The notes under the pieces are model-generated. The model was not told the origin of the DNA, made no database searches, and saw only the letters and a program-made list of their open reading frames with translations. DNA of 57,915 nucleotides from a virus: the IMG/VR virus record IMGVR_UViG_3300008459_000050, positions 1 to 57,915 of that record; one strand, written 5' to 3'. Both the position numbers and the translations under genes were made by a program. Below, in pieces: positions 57,366-57,915 of this stretch (its first letter is position 1; every line of letters starts with the position of its first letter).

Positions 57366-57915
57366 TAAATTCCTCTTACGTTTGGATAAGTTTCTTTAAA
57401 CCATTTACAAGTTTTGTTGATCCCAACTTCTATTGATGTATATTCAAAATTTCCTACTATATTTAAGAAATTACTATTTGAAGTTGGCTTACGTACTTGA
57501 CCTTTTGGTTTTGAAGAATCATATACTATATCACCATTATAATCTAATTCTTTGCAAATTAAAGAAATAATATCTTTTAATTTAAATTCTTTTGTGTTAC
57601 CAATATTCAGTGGATCACCTGAATAATTCATATCTAATAGTTTTTTTATAGCTCTGGCAATATCTTCTGCGTAGGTAAATTCACGATAAATTTCACCATC
57701 ACCCCAAACTTCAAATGAGCTTTTGTTGTTTATTTTAGCTTCCCAAATCTTTCTGATTAGTGCTGGGATGACATGACCATTCTCAAGATCAAAATTATCG
57801 TGCTCACCGTACATGTTGTTTGGGATAACTGAGAAATACTCAGTACCGTATTGTTGATTTGATGCTTTTAATTGAACATCAACCATGCGTTTTGCATAAG
57901 CATATCCAAAATTAG
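57365..57915 (-). CDS. fcl: GDP-L-fucose synthase-like enzyme, 3' part only
   Basis: The gene runs off the right edge. The visible frame begins with NFGYAYAKRMVDVQLKASNQ, where Tyr-Ala-Tyr-Ala-Lys is the catalytic YxxxK. It continues with YFSVIPNNMYGEHDNFDLEN, GHVIPALIRKI, FEVWGDGEIYREFTYAEDIA and DSSKPKGQVRKPTSN, the standard C-terminal half of Fcl/WcaG. This enzyme makes GDP-L-fucose from GDP-4-keto-6-deoxymannose. The first in-frame Met in the window (57886) is internal, not the start. The next enzyme in the operon is a GalE-like epimerase. Confidence 0.85.
   Translation of the reverse strand, partial: NFGYAYAKRMVDVQLKASNQQYGTEYFSVIPNNMYGEHDNFDLENGHVIPALIRKIWEAKINNKSSFEVWGDGEIYREFTYAEDIARAIKKLLDMNYSGDPLNIGNTKEFKLKDIISLICKELDYNGDIVYDSSKPKGQVRKPTSNSNFLNIVGNFEYTSIEVGINKTCKWFKETYPNVRGI

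Noticed and set aside
1-57915. CRISPR array, insertion sequences, integrase or origin of replication
   Set aside because: No regularly spaced direct repeats, transposase or integrase motifs, and no clear iteron or skew signal were found by eye.

Overview
The window is a 58 kb piece of a large, AT-rich, T4-like (contractile-tailed) bacteriophage genome. Every gene I can support lies on the minus strand, in a nearly gapless series with many 1-14 nt overlaps and ATGA/TAATG stop-start junctions. There is no gene-free stretch longer than 300 bases. The longest gaps are about 110-150 nt, at 1909-2073, 4658-4804 and 23874-24020. Hallmarks of the T4 superfamily are the gp17 terminase, gp20 portal, gp21 prohead protease, gp6 and gp25 baseplate wedge proteins, and a gp55-type late sigma factor. 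Clear Shine-Dalgarno sequences (AGGAG, GGAGG) precede many genes. This argues for a host that uses SD initiation; host identity cannot be read further, although gene content resembles marine myophages.

Layout in transcription order (right to left). 57915-55784: two sugar-nucleotide enzymes (a partial GDP-fucose-synthase-like gene and an NAD-dependent epimerase), a 56-aa protein, an FmdB-type zinc ribbon, a membrane-anchored protein and the gp55-like sigma factor. 55131-23283: the baseplate and tail-fibre block. It holds a hub lysozyme with an SLT domain, a probable spike, a 1976-aa baseplate protein, gp25, gp6, a 479-aa protein, a 2741-aa LamG-containing protein, several unknown virion proteins, a gp15-like neck protein and a fibre set that includes Hep_Hag/YadA-like repeats. 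22651-16986: a small tail-associated protein, a RuvC-like resolvase, a DNA primase, an unknown protein and a single-chain SbcD-SbcC (gp47-gp46) nuclease. 16981-15285: a probable lysis cassette (holin-like, spanin-like). 15272-1: packaging and prohead genes (terminase, portal, prohead proteins, protease), then ribosomal protein bS21 and the first codons of a further gene that runs off the left edge.

The most unusual part is the left 11 kb. The portal gene carries a full LAGLIDADG intein. The prohead protease carries a 145-aa intein with no endonuclease, inserted two codons before its catalytic histidine. A freestanding GIY-YIG homing endonuclease lies about 1 kb upstream of the protease. The phage also encodes bS21, a 25-aa basic micro-protein with a strong ribosome site, and a tRNA-Tyr-like element on the otherwise empty plus strand. 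Two intrinsic-terminator hairpins directly abut the ribosome-binding regions of the protease and SbcDC genes, suggesting control by read-through or RNA processing.

Starts were chosen by ribosome-binding sites where the longest frame began at an unlikely GTG or TTG. Functions of most virion proteins are inferred from position and composition. No similarity search was possible.
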